Source of the DNA: Pelomonas sp. KK5
Lineage (GTDB): Bacteria > Pseudomonadota > Gammaproteobacteria > Burkholderiales > Burkholderiaceae_C
Assembly: GCF_001984095.1 (NCBI RefSeq)
Contig: NZ_LYVQ01000032.1
Location: 1 to 38,697 of the forward strand
Reading direction: 5' to 3'
DNA: 38,697 nucleotides
The notes under the pieces are model-generated. The model saw only the letters and a list, made by a program, of their open reading frames with translations, was not told the DNA's origin and did not search any database. The position numbers and the translations under genes are program-made. Positions 18,201-26,761 of this stretch are shown one piece after another (position 1 is the stretch's first letter; each line of letters opens with the position of its first letter).

Positions 18201-20845
18201 GGCTCATCGAACAGGAACAGCGTGCCCTTCTTGGCCAGTGCCTGGCGCGGCTTGGTGGCCGCCTCGGCGAGAAAGCCGGCCAGCTTCAGGCGCTGGGCCT
18301 CGCCGCCGGAGAGCGTGGGGACCGGCTGGCCGAGCTTGATGTATTCGAGGCCGACGTCGACGATCGGCTGCAGCTTGCCGAGCACTTCGCGGTCATTGGC
18401 AAACAACTCCACCGCTTCGCTAACGGTCAATTCGAGCGCATCCGACACGCTCAGCTCCCGCGTGCCGCGATGCAGCTTCACATCGAGCATCTCGGCGCGG
18501 AAGCGCTTGCCGTCGCAGTCCGGGCAGCGCAGGTAGACGTCGCTGAGGAACTGCATCTCCACGTGCTCGAAGCCCGAGCCGCCGCAGGTCGGGCAGCGGC
18601 CGTCGCCGGCGTTGAAGCTGAACATGCCGGCGGTGTAGCTGCGCTCGCGGGCCACCGGCGTGTCGGCGAAGAGCTTGCGGATCTCGTCCCAGGCGCCGAC
18701 GTAGGAGGCCGGGTTGGAGCGCGCGGTCTTGCCGATCGGCGACTGGTCGACGAAGACCGCGTCGGACAGCCAGTCGGCGCCGAGCAGGCTGTCGTGCTCG
18801 CCGGGCGATTCGGTCTGCTGGCCGAAGTGCCGGGCCAGCGCCGGGAACAGCACGTCCTGCATCAGCGTGCTCTTGCCCGAGCCGGAGACGCCGGTGACGA
18901 CCACCATCCGCTGCAGCGGGAACTCGACCGAGACGTCCTTCAGGTTGTTGGCGCGCACGCCCTGCAGCAGCAGCTTGGGCGTGCTGGCTTCCACCAGCCG
19001 CTTCAGGCCCATGCCCACATGCTTGCGCGCGCCGAGGTAGGCGCCGGTCAGCGTGTCCGCGCCGCGGATGCTCTCGGGCGTGCCGTCGAAGACGATGGAG
19101 CCGCCCTTCTCGCCCGGGCCCGGGCCCATGTCGATCAGGCGGTCCGCCGCCAGCATCACGGCCGGGTCGTGCTCGACGACGACCAGCGTGTTGCCCGCGT
19201 CGCGCAGCCGCTGCATCGCCTGCACGATGCGGCCCATGTCGCGCGGATGCAGGCCGATGCTGGGCTCGTCCAGCACGAACAGCGTGTTGACGAGCGAGGT
19301 GCCCAGCGCCGTCGTCAGGTTGATCCGCTGCACCTCGCCGCCGGACAGCGTGCGGCTCTGGCGGTCCAGCGTCAGGTAGCCGATGCCCACGTCGCAGAGG
19401 TACTTGAGCCGGTTGCGGATCTCGTCGAGCAGCAGCTTCAGCGCCTCGTCGAGGATGCCGCCGGGCAGCTGCAGCTCGTCGGCGAAGCGGCGCAGCCGGT
19501 GGATCGGCATCTGCATCATGTCGTGCAGGCAGAGGCCCGGCAGCGCTTCCAGCTGCTCGCGGCTCCAGGCCACGCCGGCGGGCATGAACCTTTGAGACGC
19601 CGGCAGCACCGAATCCGCCAGCGCCTTCGAGCCGACGCGCCACAGCAGCGCCTCGGTCTTCAGCCGCGCGCCCTGGCAGGTCGGGCAGGTGGTGTAGCTG
19701 CGGTACTTGGACAAGAGCACGCGGATGTGCATCTTGTAGGCCTTGCTCTCCAGGTAGTCGAAGAAACGCCTGACCCCGTACCACTGCTTGTTCCAGTTGC
19801 CGGTCCAGTTGGGCGAGCCTTCGATGACCCAGTGGCGCTGCGCCTCGGTCAGCTGGCTCCAGGGCGTGTCGCGCGGGATGCCGGCCTCGCCGGCGTAGCG
19901 CAGCAGGTCGGCGAAGCTGTCGCTCCAGGCCGGGGTCGACAGCGTCTTGATCGCGCCGCCGCGCAGCGTCTTCTTCTCGTCCGGGATCACCAGGCCCAGG
20001 TCCACGCCGATCACGCGGCCGAAACCGCGGCAGGCCTCGCAGGCGCCCATCGCCGAATTGAAAGAGAACAGGGGCGGCTGCGGGTCGGCGTAGCGGATGT
20101 CGCTGTCGGGGCAGTGGAGTCCGGTTGAATAACGCCATATGTCAGCGTCATCGACGTAGACGGCCAGGCGACCCCCGCCGCGCTTCAGGCCCAGCTCGAT
20201 CGCTTCCATCGCGCGCTGCCTGTCGGCGCCCTGGATGCGGAAGCGGTCGGCCACGACGTCGAGCACCTTGCGGCCGTTGGCCTCGCGCTCGGCCTGCACG
20301 CGGGTGAAGCCGCTGGCGGCCAGCCACTGCTCGACCTGCTCGGCGGACGTGTCCTTGGGCAGTTCGACCGGGAAGGTCAGCACCAGGCGGGGATCCCTCG
20401 CCTTCGTGCGCTCCATCAGCTCGGCGTAGATCGACTGCGACGAATCGTGCCGAACCGCTTTGGCCGTCTGCCGGTCGAACAGCTCGGCCGCGCGGGCGAA
20501 CAGCAGCTTCAGGTGGTCGTTCAGCTCCGTCATCGTGCCAACGGTGGAGCGGCTGGTGCGCACCGGGTTGGTCTGGTCGATGGCGATGGCGGGCGGCACG
20601 CCGTCCACCTTGTCCACGGCGGGGCGGTCCATCCGGTCCAGGAACTGGCGGGCGTAGGCCGAGAAGGTCTCGACATAACGCCGTTGTCCCTCGGCGTACA
20701 GGGTGTCGAAGACCAGGCTGGACTTGCCCGAGCCGCTGGGGCCGGTAACGACGGTGAGCTCGCCGGTGCGGACGTCCAGGTCCAGGTTCTTCAGATTGTG
20801 TTGGCGGGCGCCGCGGATGCGGATCAGACCTTCGTCGTCGGACAT
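15221..20845 (-). CDS. uvrA: Tandem (double-length) UvrA excinuclease subunit
   Basis: UvrA is the ABC-type damage sensor of nucleotide excision repair; a normal chain is about 940 residues and works as a dimer. This 1874-residue chain contains two complete units, about 1-970 and 985-1874, hence four ABC ATPase domains. Walker A motifs lie at 35-42 (GPSGSGKS), 652-659, 1021-1028 and 1563-1570 (GVSGSGKS); signatures LSGGE at 500, 845, 1410 and 1754; Walker B DEP at 526, 880, 1436 and 1790. Both units have the UvrB-binding region and zinc-finger pairs. In unit 1 the first zinc module is degraded (Cys245-Pro-Asp-Ser248, partner pair Cys269/Cys272 kept); unit 2 keeps Cys1256/1259 and 1280/1283. 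No LexA box is obvious upstream. It probably acts as a built-in pseudo-dimer; a separate normal uvrA may exist elsewhere. Confidence 0.93.
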   Translation of the reverse strand: MSDDEGLIRIRGARQHNLKNLDLDVRTGELTVVTGPSGSGKSSLVFDTLYAEGQRRYVETFSAYARQFLDRMDRPAVDKVDGVPPAIAIDQTNPVRTSRSTVGTMTELNDHLKLLFARAAELFDRQTAKAVRHDSSQSIYAELMERTKARDPRLVLTFPVELPKDTSAEQVEQWLAASGFTRVQAEREANGRKVLDVVADRFRIQGADRQRAMEAIELGLKRGGGRLAVYVDDADIWRYSTGLHCPDSDIRYADPQPPLFSFNSAMGACEACRGFGRVIGVDLGLVIPDEKKTLRGGAIKTLSTPAWSDSFADLLRYAGEAGIPRDTPWSQLTEAQRHWVIEGSPNWTGNWNKQWYGVRRFFDYLESKAYKMHIRVLLSKYRSYTTCPTCQGARLKTEALLWRVGSKALADSVLPASQRFMPAGVAWSREQLEALPGLCLHDMMQMPIHRLRRFADELQLPGGILDEALKLLLDEIRNRLKYLCDVGIGYLTLDRQSRTLSGGEVQRINLTTALGTSLVNTLFVLDEPSIGLHPRDMGRIVQAMQRLRDAGNTLVVVEHDPAVMLAADRLIDMGPGPGEKGGSIVFDGTPESIRGADTLTGAYLGARKHVGMGLKRLVEASTPKLLLQGVRANNLKDVSVEFPLQRMVVVTGVSGSGKSTLMQDVLFPALARHFGQQTESPGEHDSLLGADWLSDAVFVDQSPIGKTARSNPASYVGAWDEIRKLFADTPVARERSYTAGMFSFNAGDGRCPTCGGSGFEHVEMQFLSDVYLRCPDCDGKRFRAEMLDVKLHRGTRELSVSDALELTVSEAVELFANDREVLGKLQPIVDVGLEYIKLGQPVPTLSGGEAQRLKLAGFLAEAATKPRQALAKKGTLFLFDEPTTGLHFDDIAKLMRALRKLLSAGHSLILIEHNLDVIRAADWLIDLGPEGGEAGGELVCQGTPEEVKDHPTSHTAQALREYALHMDRPAFAVEEGRPLQTVFRARRKANDEAIRIVNAREHNLKSVDVAIPRGKFNVITGVSGSGKSTLAFDILFNEGQRRYLESLNAYARSIVQPAGRPEVDAVWGIPPTVAIEQRLSRGGRKSTVATTTEVWHFLRLLYVKLGVQHCVNDGTPVRPQSVESIAAQLLRDYRGKHVGLLAPLVVNRKGLYTDLAKWAKARGHTHLRVDGEFLPTSPWPRLDRFKEHTLELPVGDLVITPAKEAELRELLAKALDIGKGVLHLLSPLDDLQSAIAAGRSTAGIGAVKVFSTKRACPTCGTSYAELDPRMFSYNSKHGWCTHCVGTGLALTREQRKALDDSVTEKDNKGREQSFPAEEAEVEGLADQPCPECHGSRLNAAARAVTFEDQAISTVAGWSVKEAREWVDSLNLVGRDADIARDVVVEIQGRLEFLEEVGLGYLTLDRAAPTLSGGEAQRIRLAAQLGSNLQGVCYVLDEPTIGLHPRDNQILLKALGTLGDKGNTLVVVEHDEDTIRRADHIIDIGPGAGKRGGSVVAQGSAAELAAVAESVTGRFLANPLVHPLQERREMLRDAPKLKVSDATLHNLQHVSVDVPLHRLVAITGVSGSGKSTLARDVLLANMAMAVPLRKAPAAWIGCAGIEGHEQVDRVLEVDQTPIGKTPRSCPATYIGFWDAIRKLFAETLEAKARGYAANRFSFNTGEGRCPGCEGQGMKTIEMSFLPDVKVLCDQCHGQRFNPETLGCTWRGKSIGEVLQMEVDEAVEFFAAMPSIAHPLKLLQDVGLGYLTLGQPSPTLSGGEAQRIKLVSELVKVRDDVTRRGQKAPHTLYVLDEPTVGLHMADVERLIRVLHRLVAGGHSVVVIEHDLDVIAEADWVLDLGPEGGTAGGRIVVAGTPEQVVASGSHTGVALKPVLAR

Positions 20846-21104
20846 TGCTTACTGCCTGCTGGAAAGTGGGACCGGACATTCTAGGAAGGGCCGACGACCC
20901 TTCTTGTCAGCAGCCGCAATGCCCCAACCCGGTAATAACGTCTAAGTCAAGCGGCATATGGCCACAGCTCTTCATTGCGCGGCGGCGCGGCTGCGGCAAC
21001 AATGGCCATCGACCCGCATTTGATCGGCCCAGCCGGCGCGCGAGTCACGGGGAGGGCTTCCGGCAAAGGCCGGCGGCGCAGTTCTGGCGAGGTGGAAAGC
21101 AAGC

Positions 21105-21632
21105 ATGGATGAGATCGCAATCCGGAACCGAGGCAACAGCACTTACAAGGTGCCAGCCTGGTTGGGTGCCCCGGCCGACGACGACGCCGAGGACGCGGGC
21201 AGGCCGGCGGCCAAGCCCTCCGGCGAGAGCGCCGGCGCCGCGCGCAAGCCGATCGTGCTGCTGGTCGAGGACAACCACATCAACCAGGTCGTGGCCCTGG
21301 AGTTCCTGAGCCTGATGGGCGTGCAGGCCCGCCTGGCACGCAACGGCCTGGAAGCGCTGGCCGCCTGTGCCGAATCCGCCCCGGACCTGGTGCTGATGGA
21401 CATCCAGATGCCCGGCATGGACGGCCTGGAATGCACCCGCCGCATCCGCGACCAGCAACGCGCCGGCACGCTGGCCCCGTTCCCGATCCTGGCGCTGACG
21501 GCCCATGCGCTGGACAGCGACGTGGCCGCCAGCATGGCCGCGGGGATGGATGAACACCTGACCAAACCGCTCGACTTCTCGGCCCTGCGGGCGCGGCTGG
21601 CGAAGTGGCTGACCCTGCCCTCGTCAAACTGA
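21105..21632 (+). CDS. Orphan response-regulator receiver protein
   Basis: A 175-residue protein with one receiver (REC) domain at residues about 49-170 and no output domain. The acidic pocket is Glu55/Asp56 (VLLVEDNHINQ), the phospho-acceptor is Asp99 (LVLMDIQMPGMDG), and Thr132 and Lys154 (HLTKPLD) complete the active site. The sequence resembles receivers of hybrid histidine kinases. Residues 1-48 are a low-complexity acidic/Ala-rich extension with no recognised domain. A GGTGG-type ribosome site lies about ten bases before the ATG. It follows a 259-base gap after the divergent tandem uvrA and converges with the iron-uptake genes ten bases downstream. No kinase is nearby, so its partner is encoded elsewhere. 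Confidence 0.88.
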   Translation: MDEIAIRNRGNSTYKVPAWLGAPADDDAEDAGRPAAKPSGESAGAARKPIVLLVEDNHINQVVALEFLSLMGVQARLARNGLEALAACAESAPDLVLMDIQMPGMDGLECTRRIRDQQRAGTLAPFPILALTAHALDSDVAASMAAGMDEHLTKPLDFSALRARLAKWLTLPSSN

Positions 21633-21642
21633 CGCGGATTCG

Positions 21643-21957
21643 TCAGGCCCAGGCCAGCAGCCAGGCCAGCACACGCGGCTTCCACGCGAAGACGAAGGCC
21701 ACCGCGCAGGAAGCGGCCGACACCGACATCACCCACACCAGCACCGCCATCGAGGCGTGATCGGCGCGGCAGCACAGCAGCAGCGCGACGATCCAGGCCG
21801 CGGCGCCGAGCGCGCGCAAGGCCCTCGCCTGGCGCCTGCCGGGCGCCGCGCTGGCGCGCAGCTGCTGCCAATGTGCTTCCAGCGAGGCGGCCAGCCAGAC
21901 GGCGCCGGCCAGGCAGCACAGCAGCGCCGCCAGCATCAGCAGGGACTCAGGACGCAT
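21643..21957 (-). CDS. DUF3325-type iron-uptake membrane protein
   Basis: A 104-residue inner-membrane protein with three hydrophobic helices (about 5-25, 47-63 and 69-92 plus a hydrophobic tail). Small proteins of this length and position occur with PepSY and DUF3649 proteins next to TonB-dependent siderophore receptors, and the pattern fits DUF3325. Its ATG overlaps the PepSY gene's 3' end by eleven bases, so it is the last gene of the DUF3649-PepSY-DUF3325 operon. A part in handling imported iron-siderophore at the inner membrane is inferred from the company it keeps; the biochemical role is not known. Confidence 0.72.
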   Translation of the reverse strand: MRPESLLMLAALLCCLAGAVWLAASLEAHWQQLRASAAPGRRQARALRALGAAAWIVALLLCCRADHASMAVLVWVMSVSAASCAVAFVFAWKPRVLAWLLAWA

Positions 21958-23554
21958 GGGCCTGCTCCGCTGCCATCGCGCGCCTCGCGCCCATCGGCGC
22001 CAGCCGCCGCGCCAGCCCCGCCGCGATGAAGCCGACCGCCAGCAGGGCCAGGTCCACGCCGGCCACCGGCCAGTAGCGCTCGATGAAAAGCGTCTTCAGC
22101 AGATGGTCGCCGGTCGTCAAGGCGTTCAGCAGCACCGCCCCGAAGGCCAGCACGGCGACGACGCAGCACTGCTCGAACCAGGCAGCCCGGCCGCGCCCGA
22201 AGGCATGGGCAAAGGACAGCAGCCAGACACCCCAGAAGGCCTCGCGTTCGATCTCGGGCATCAGCCGGTTGGCCACCAGCATCGCCAGCGCCGCGGCCAG
22301 CGGGCCCAGCACGGTGCCGACCGCCATCGCATCGGCCCAGCGGGCGCCCGCCGGATGCCTGCGCTTGCGCTTCTCGACGAAGAACAGGAAGCCGGTGGCG
22401 ATGCAGGCGCAGCCGGCCAGGCCGCCGAACAGGTAGAACCAGCGCAGCGCCCAGTGCTCGAACTGCTGCAGGTGCAGGCCGGTCAGGAACTCGTTGACCT
22501 TGGCGATGGCCGAGGGCTGCGGCTCCTCGTAAAGCACCCGGCCACTCGTGCCCTCGAAATGGATGGCCTGGCCCAGCAAGGCCACGCGGTCGCTGCCGCC
22601 GCGGTAGATGGTGACGTAGCTGTTGCGATCGCCGGGATGGTTGATGACGAGGTAGCCCACCTCGCCGGCCATGTCGTGCGCCGCCCAGCGGCGCTTGGCC
22701 TCGGCCACCATGGCGTCCACGGATGCCAGCGGCGCCGGCACGCCGGCCGCCGCGTAAGGCAGGTTCCTGGCCTGCGCCTCGGCCATCATCGCGGCCGTCG
22801 CCTGCGGCTTCAGCATCGTCTCCGACACCGGCAGGTACATCGCCGCGAAGATCGTCAGCCCGGTCAGCGCGAAGAAGAAATGAAAAGGCAGCGCGACGAC
22901 GCCGGTCAGGTTGTGCAGGTCCAGCGTGCTGCGCTGCAGATGCTTCCTCGGGCGGAAGGTGAAGAACTCGCGGAACAGGCGGCGGTGGATGATGACGCCC
23001 GACACCAGCGCCGCCAGCATCACCAGCGCCGCCGCGCCGACGATCCAGTAGCCGAGGTTCTTCCATGTGAGATGCAGCCCGATGTGCATCGGGTAGAAGA
23101 ACTCGCTGCCGATCTTCAGCTGGTCGTCGCGCAGCAGGCGGCCGTTGCGCGGGTCGACGGTGACGTGACCGTGGACATGGTCGTCCGGATCGTTCGGGTT
23201 GCCGGGCACGGCGTACTCGGCATAGAGGCCGACGACCGGGTCGCGGTGGGTCGTGTAGGCGGCGAAGTTGACCGGCTTGAGCTTCTCCGGCAGCGGCGTG
23301 GAGACCCGGCCCCGCGCGGCTTCCAGTTCCTGGGCCTCGGGCGCCATCTGCGCGAACAGCGGCAGCAGCATGCGGTCGAAGGACGGCATCGGCTGCGCGG
23401 GGAAGCGGGTCTCGGGCAGCGCCCAGCGGTCGAACTCGCGGTCGAACACCGACAGCGAGCCGAAGAAGAAGATCACCACCAGCAGGTAGCCCAGCACCAG
23501 GCCCAGCCAGGTGTGCAGCCAGCTCATGGACTGGCGCAGGTTCGACAAGGACAT
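21947..23554 (-). CDS. PepSY-associated TM helix protein (iron-siderophore uptake)
   Basis: A 535-residue inner-membrane protein of the PepSY_TM family. TM1 is at about 12-37 (WLHTWLGLVLGYLLVVIFFF), a large periplasmic PepSY portion follows, and further helices lie near NLGYWIVGAAALVMLAALVS, LPFHFFFALTGLTIF, WFYLFGGLAGCACIATGFLF and three at the C-terminus. Conserved His residues sit near the membrane (MHIGLHLTW, LDLHNLTG), as in family members proposed to reduce ferric siderophores. The ATG at 23554 has GGTGA five bases upstream; a GTG at 23563 overlaps the preceding gene's stop and is an alternative. Its 3' end overlaps the DUF3325 gene. Role: likely release or reduction of iron brought in by the divergent TonB receptor. 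Confidence 0.87.
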   Translation of the reverse strand: MSLSNLRQSMSWLHTWLGLVLGYLLVVIFFFGSLSVFDREFDRWALPETRFPAQPMPSFDRMLLPLFAQMAPEAQELEAARGRVSTPLPEKLKPVNFAAYTTHRDPVVGLYAEYAVPGNPNDPDDHVHGHVTVDPRNGRLLRDDQLKIGSEFFYPMHIGLHLTWKNLGYWIVGAAALVMLAALVSGVIIHRRLFREFFTFRPRKHLQRSTLDLHNLTGVVALPFHFFFALTGLTIFAAMYLPVSETMLKPQATAAMMAEAQARNLPYAAAGVPAPLASVDAMVAEAKRRWAAHDMAGEVGYLVINHPGDRNSYVTIYRGGSDRVALLGQAIHFEGTSGRVLYEEPQPSAIAKVNEFLTGLHLQQFEHWALRWFYLFGGLAGCACIATGFLFFVEKRKRRHPAGARWADAMAVGTVLGPLAAALAMLVANRLMPEIEREAFWGVWLLSFAHAFGRGRAAWFEQCCVVAVLAFGAVLLNALTTGDHLLKTLFIERYWPVAGVDLALLAVGFIAAGLARRLAPMGARRAMAAEQAHAS

Positions 23555-23559
23555 CGCGT

Positions 23560-23850
23560 TCACCGCGGCAGCGGGGCCAGCCAGGCGCCCAGGGCGGTCA
23601 TCGCGGCGCCGCCGCCCAGCAGCACCAGCCACACGCGCAGCGCACTGGCCGCGGCATAGGACCAGCAGAACGCCGCCAGCCAGACCAGGAAGGCGAGCAG
23701 GACCATCGCCGTCTGCGCATCGGCATAGGGCAGGCCGGCGCGCAGCAGGGCCACGGTGCCAAGCATCACCAGGCCCCAGACGAAGACCCAGCCGCCCAGG
23801 AAGCTGGCGCCGACGCGCGAGGCGATCTGCGCCCATCGAGTTGTTCTCAT
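23560..23850 (-). CDS. DUF3649-type iron-uptake membrane protein
   Basis: A 96-residue inner-membrane protein with three hydrophobic helices (about 12-35, 43-63 and 69-92). Its size, topology and place as first gene before a PepSY protein match DUF3649 proteins of siderophore uptake loci. The start at 23850 is 14 bases from a Fur-box-like dyad, so transcription of this arm should be iron-repressed. Its stop overlaps a possible GTG start of the PepSY gene (GTGA). Function beyond association with iron uptake is unknown. Confidence 0.72.
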   Translation of the reverse strand: MRTTRWAQIASRVGASFLGGWVFVWGLVMLGTVALLRAGLPYADAQTAMVLLAFLVWLAAFCWSYAAASALRVWLVLLGGGAAMTALGAWLAPLPR

Positions 23851-23863
23851 ATCCGAATCTTAA

Positions 23864-23878
23864 TGGGAATTCTTCTCA
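23864..23878. promoter_or_regulatory. Candidate Fur box in the divergent iron-uptake promoter
   Basis: TGGGAATTCTTCTCA fits the 7-1-7 Fur dyad TGAGAAT-N-ATTCTCA with one mismatch in each half. It lies between the DUF3649 operon start (23850) and the TonB receptor start (23929), and the surrounding 40 bases are AT-rich in an otherwise GC-rich window. A Fur repressor bound here could switch off both arms when iron is plentiful. Confidence 0.7.
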
Positions 23879-23928
23879 ATTGCGATAAAGTCGCATTTGC
23901 ATTCGCATCGACTCACTCCAAGAACTCC

Positions 23929-26016
23929 ATGAAACATCACTTCCTGTTGACCGCCTGCGCCATCGCGGCGTCGCTCGCGACTGCCGAGTTCGCCCAGGCG
24001 CAGGACAGCACCGGCAACACCCTCGAGCAGATCGTCGTCACCGGCAAGCGCGCCAACCGCGTCTCCAAGGGCGCGACCGGCCTGGCCATGGACGTGAAGG
24101 ACACGCCCCAGTCGATCTCCAGCATCGACAAGGACGACATGGCCGACTTCGGCCTGAGCGGCAGCAACGAGGCGCTGCGCATGGCCACCGGCATCAACGT
24201 CGAGCAGTACGAGACCAACCGCGCCACCTTCAACTCGCGAGGCTTCGAGATCCAGCTGACCCAGGTGGACGGCCTGGGCATGACCAACTCCTGGGGCACC
24301 GTGGTCGGCCGCGAGGACACCTTCCTGTTCGAGCGCATCGAGCTGATCCGCGGCGCCAACGGCCTGCTGACCGGCGTGGGCAACTCGTCCGGCACGATCA
24401 ACTACATCCGCAAGCGCCCGACCAATACCGACGGCGGCGAGGTCGGCGTCAGCTTCGGTTCCTGGGGCCTGAAGCGCGCCGAGCTGGACTACAACAAGGT
24501 GCTCACGACGGACGGCCGCTGGGCCGGCCGCCTGGTGGTGGCCACCGAGGACAAGGACTCCTGGATCCGCGACCTGCACGACAGGCGCAACACGGTCTAT
24601 GGCGTCATCGACGGCCAGATCGGCGACAACGGCGTGCTGACCGTGGGCCTGACAGCCGTCGACTCGAAGCAGAACTCGCCCATGTGGGGCTCGCTGACGC
24701 TGCTGCGCGCGGACGGCACGCAGGCGGACTTCCCGGTCGGCTCATCCACCTCGGCCGACTGGACCTACTGGAACACCAAGTCCTACAACGCCTTCGCCGA
24801 ATACACGCACCGCCTGGCCGACAACTGGGAAGCCAAGCTCACCTACAACGTCCGCCACGGCAACGAGGCGACCAAGCTGCTCTACGCCTACACCAACACC
24901 GGCACGCTGAACAACGACAACACCGGCCTGATCGGCTGGCCCTACCGCAGCCTCAGCAGCACCGACGACACGGTGCTGGACGCCAACGTCTCCGGCCAGT
25001 TCAGCGCCTTCGGCCGCAAGCACAGCCTGCTGGTGGGCATCTCCCGCTCGCACGAGAAGACCTCCACCGACACCTTCGCCGCCGAGTCCAACGCCTTCCT
25101 CCCGCTGCCCGCCTTTCCCTACGGCGGCGACACCTATCCGGAACCGAGCTGGGGCGCGCGCACGCCCAGCACCGCCGGCGAGCAGACGCTGACGCGGCTG
25201 TACGTGGCTTCGCGGCTGGCGCTGACCGATTCCTTCAAGGCCGTGGTCGGCCTCAATGCCGCCCGCCTGGTGCGCGGCGGTGACTCGCAGTACGGCAGCG
25301 GCGGCCAGTTGCTGGACCCGAAGACCAGCAAGCTGAGCCCCTACCTCGGCTTCACCTACGACATCACGCCCGACGTGCTGGGCTATGTGTCCTACTCCGA
25401 CATCTTCCAGGCCCAGGAGCAGAACGACGTCCACGGCTTCCAGCTGGCGCCGATGAAGGGCGTCAACACCGAGGCCGGCATCAAGGCCGAGTGGCTGGGC
25501 AAGGCGCTGCTGACCACCTTCGCCGTGTTCACCGCCAAGCAGCAGGGCCTGGCCACCTACGCCGGCATCGACAGCAACCAGCAGTACTACTACGAGCCCA
25601 AGGACGTCCGCTCCAAGGGCTTCGAGGCGGAGGCGACCGGCCGCATTGGCAAGGACGCCAAGGTCTCGCTGGGCTACACCCACCTGATGCTGACCGGCCC
25701 GGACGGCAATGACATCTACGAATGGATCCCGCGCAACACGCTGAAGGCCCGCGTGGAGAGCCGCGTGCCCGCCCTGCCCGCGCTGCGCCTGGGCCTGGGC
25801 GCGCGCTGGCAGTCGGACATCAGCAAGATCGGCAGCGCCGTGCAGCCGGCCTACGCGGTGGCCGATGCCTTCGCCGCCTGGGAGCTGAACCCGAAGACCA
25901 CGCTGCGGCTGAACGTCAACAACCTGAGCGACAGGAAGTACATCACCGGCCTGGCCTACGGCGCGGTGTACGGCGAGCCGCGCAACTTCGCGGTGTCGCT
26001 GGACTACAAGCTCTGA
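23929..26016 (+). CDS. TonB-dependent siderophore receptor
   Basis: An outer-membrane receptor of 695 residues that imports a ferric siderophore using TonB energy. A signal peptide (cleavage near AQA/QD, residue 24) is followed by a TonB-box-like EQIVVTG (33-39), a plug domain (about 50-165: DTPQSISSIDKDDM, NEALRMATGINVE, FNSRGFEIQLTQVDGLGM) and a 22-strand barrel ending NVNNLSDRKYITGL and SLDYKL. It has no N-terminal signalling (STN) domain, so it is not coupled to a FecR/sigma pair. The ATG at 23929 gives a normal signal peptide; the open frame before it includes the Fur-box region. The last 13 bases overlap the convergent PEP-CTERM gene. The plug resembles FpvA/FhuE-type receptors; the siderophore is unknown. 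Confidence 0.93.
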   Translation: MKHHFLLTACAIAASLATAEFAQAQDSTGNTLEQIVVTGKRANRVSKGATGLAMDVKDTPQSISSIDKDDMADFGLSGSNEALRMATGINVEQYETNRATFNSRGFEIQLTQVDGLGMTNSWGTVVGREDTFLFERIELIRGANGLLTGVGNSSGTINYIRKRPTNTDGGEVGVSFGSWGLKRAELDYNKVLTTDGRWAGRLVVATEDKDSWIRDLHDRRNTVYGVIDGQIGDNGVLTVGLTAVDSKQNSPMWGSLTLLRADGTQADFPVGSSTSADWTYWNTKSYNAFAEYTHRLADNWEAKLTYNVRHGNEATKLLYAYTNTGTLNNDNTGLIGWPYRSLSSTDDTVLDANVSGQFSAFGRKHSLLVGISRSHEKTSTDTFAAESNAFLPLPAFPYGGDTYPEPSWGARTPSTAGEQTLTRLYVASRLALTDSFKAVVGLNAARLVRGGDSQYGSGGQLLDPKTSKLSPYLGFTYDITPDVLGYVSYSDIFQAQEQNDVHGFQLAPMKGVNTEAGIKAEWLGKALLTTFAVFTAKQQGLATYAGIDSNQQYYYEPKDVRSKGFEAEATGRIGKDAKVSLGYTHLMLTGPDGNDIYEWIPRNTLKARVESRVPALPALRLGLGARWQSDISKIGSAVQPAYAVADAFAAWELNPKTTLRLNVNNLSDRKYITGLAYGAVYGEPRNFAVSLDYKL

Positions 26017-26744
26017 CGGCGGCGCAGGCGCCAGCCCAGCGCCGCCAGCCCGAGCGCCAGCAGGCCGAAGCTGCCCGGCTCGGGCACCACGGCGGCCATG
26101 TTGACCGTCCCGGCCACCGCGCCCGGGTTGTCCCAGTACCAGGACGAGGTGCCGACGAAGTTGCCCGCGTCGACGAAGCCGATGTAGAGCCGCGTCGCGC
26201 CGGCCGGCGCGGTGAAGGTCAGCAGCGTGCCCGAGGCGTCGTTGAAGCCGGTCCGCCCGTCACCGACGAAGAAGACCTGGTACAGCCCCGGCGCCTGGCT
26301 GCTCGGGTTGTTGGCATCCCAGGCCGGCAGCGCAGCCGGCGCGGCGGTACCGAAGGGGTCGGTCTCCGAGGCGAACATCGCCACCAGCGGCAGCTGGGTG
26401 TTGCCGAAGGCGTCCGAGATGCCGTTGATGCCGGTGATCGTGGAGGTCGGACCCAGCCAGTTGCCGCCCTCTGGCGTGGCCAGCTGGCTTGGGTCGTTGC
26501 AGCAGTTCAGCCCGCCGGTGACACCGCTGAAGGTGAAGACATTGCCGCTGCCGGCCGTGAAGGCCAGGTAGGGCGCATCGGTGGCCAGGTTGTCCTCCGC
26601 GCCGGAGTGGCCGAACACCTGGTAGAGGCTCGTCGTGCCGGGCACGTTGAAGGCGGCGCTGCCGCCGGGGGCGATGGCGGTCTGCGCGGATGCAGCACCG
26701 ACTGCCAGCAGCGCGGCGGCGGCAACAGGATAAGCGGATTTCAT
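26004..26744 (-). CDS. PEP-CTERM sorted exported protein
   Basis: A 246-residue exported protein. It has a signal peptide (MKSAYPVAAAALLAVGAASA) and a C-terminal PEP-CTERM signal: VPEP at 220-223, a hydrophobic helix (FGLLALGLAALGW) and the basic end RLRRRQSL. Exosortase, encoded elsewhere, would recognise this tail. Residues 150-215 contain a strand-rich part, LYIGFVDAGNFVGTSSWYWD then NPGAVAGTVN, that recalls the PA-IL-type lectin ending common in such proteins; this is inference. An AAGGAG site lies seven bases before the ATG. The gene begins 17 bases after the chemoreceptor stop on the same strand and may be co-transcribed with it. Its 3' end overlaps the TonB receptor gene by 13 bases. 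Confidence 0.87.
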   Translation of the reverse strand: MKSAYPVAAAALLAVGAASAQTAIAPGGSAAFNVPGTTSLYQVFGHSGAEDNLATDAPYLAFTAGSGNVFTFSGVTGGLNCCNDPSQLATPEGGNWLGPTSTITGINGISDAFGNTQLPLVAMFASETDPFGTAAPAALPAWDANNPSSQAPGLYQVFFVGDGRTGFNDASGTLLTFTAPAGATRLYIGFVDAGNFVGTSSWYWDNPGAVAGTVNMAAVVPEPGSFGLLALGLAALGWRLRRRQSL

Positions 26745-26761
26745 GGACGTCTCCTTCTGCT

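Noticed and set aside
15257-20128. Two very long plus-strand frames (15257-17971 and 17984-20128) opposite the tandem uvrA gene
   Set aside because: They mirror the codon pattern of the repair gene, have His/Arg/Gln/Leu-rich low-information translations and no recognisable domain.
20885-20903. GAAGGG-N7-CCCTTC dyad as a terminator
   Set aside because: No gene ends into it; it lies between two divergent genes, and no T-run follows on a useful strand.
20846-21104. A LexA/SOS box or clear sigma-70 promoter before the tandem uvrA gene
   Set aside because: No CTGT-N8-ACAG dyad was found by eye. The best -35/-10 pair (TTGTCA at 20904, TAATAA at 20933) faces the plus strand and has a 23-base spacer, too long to trust.
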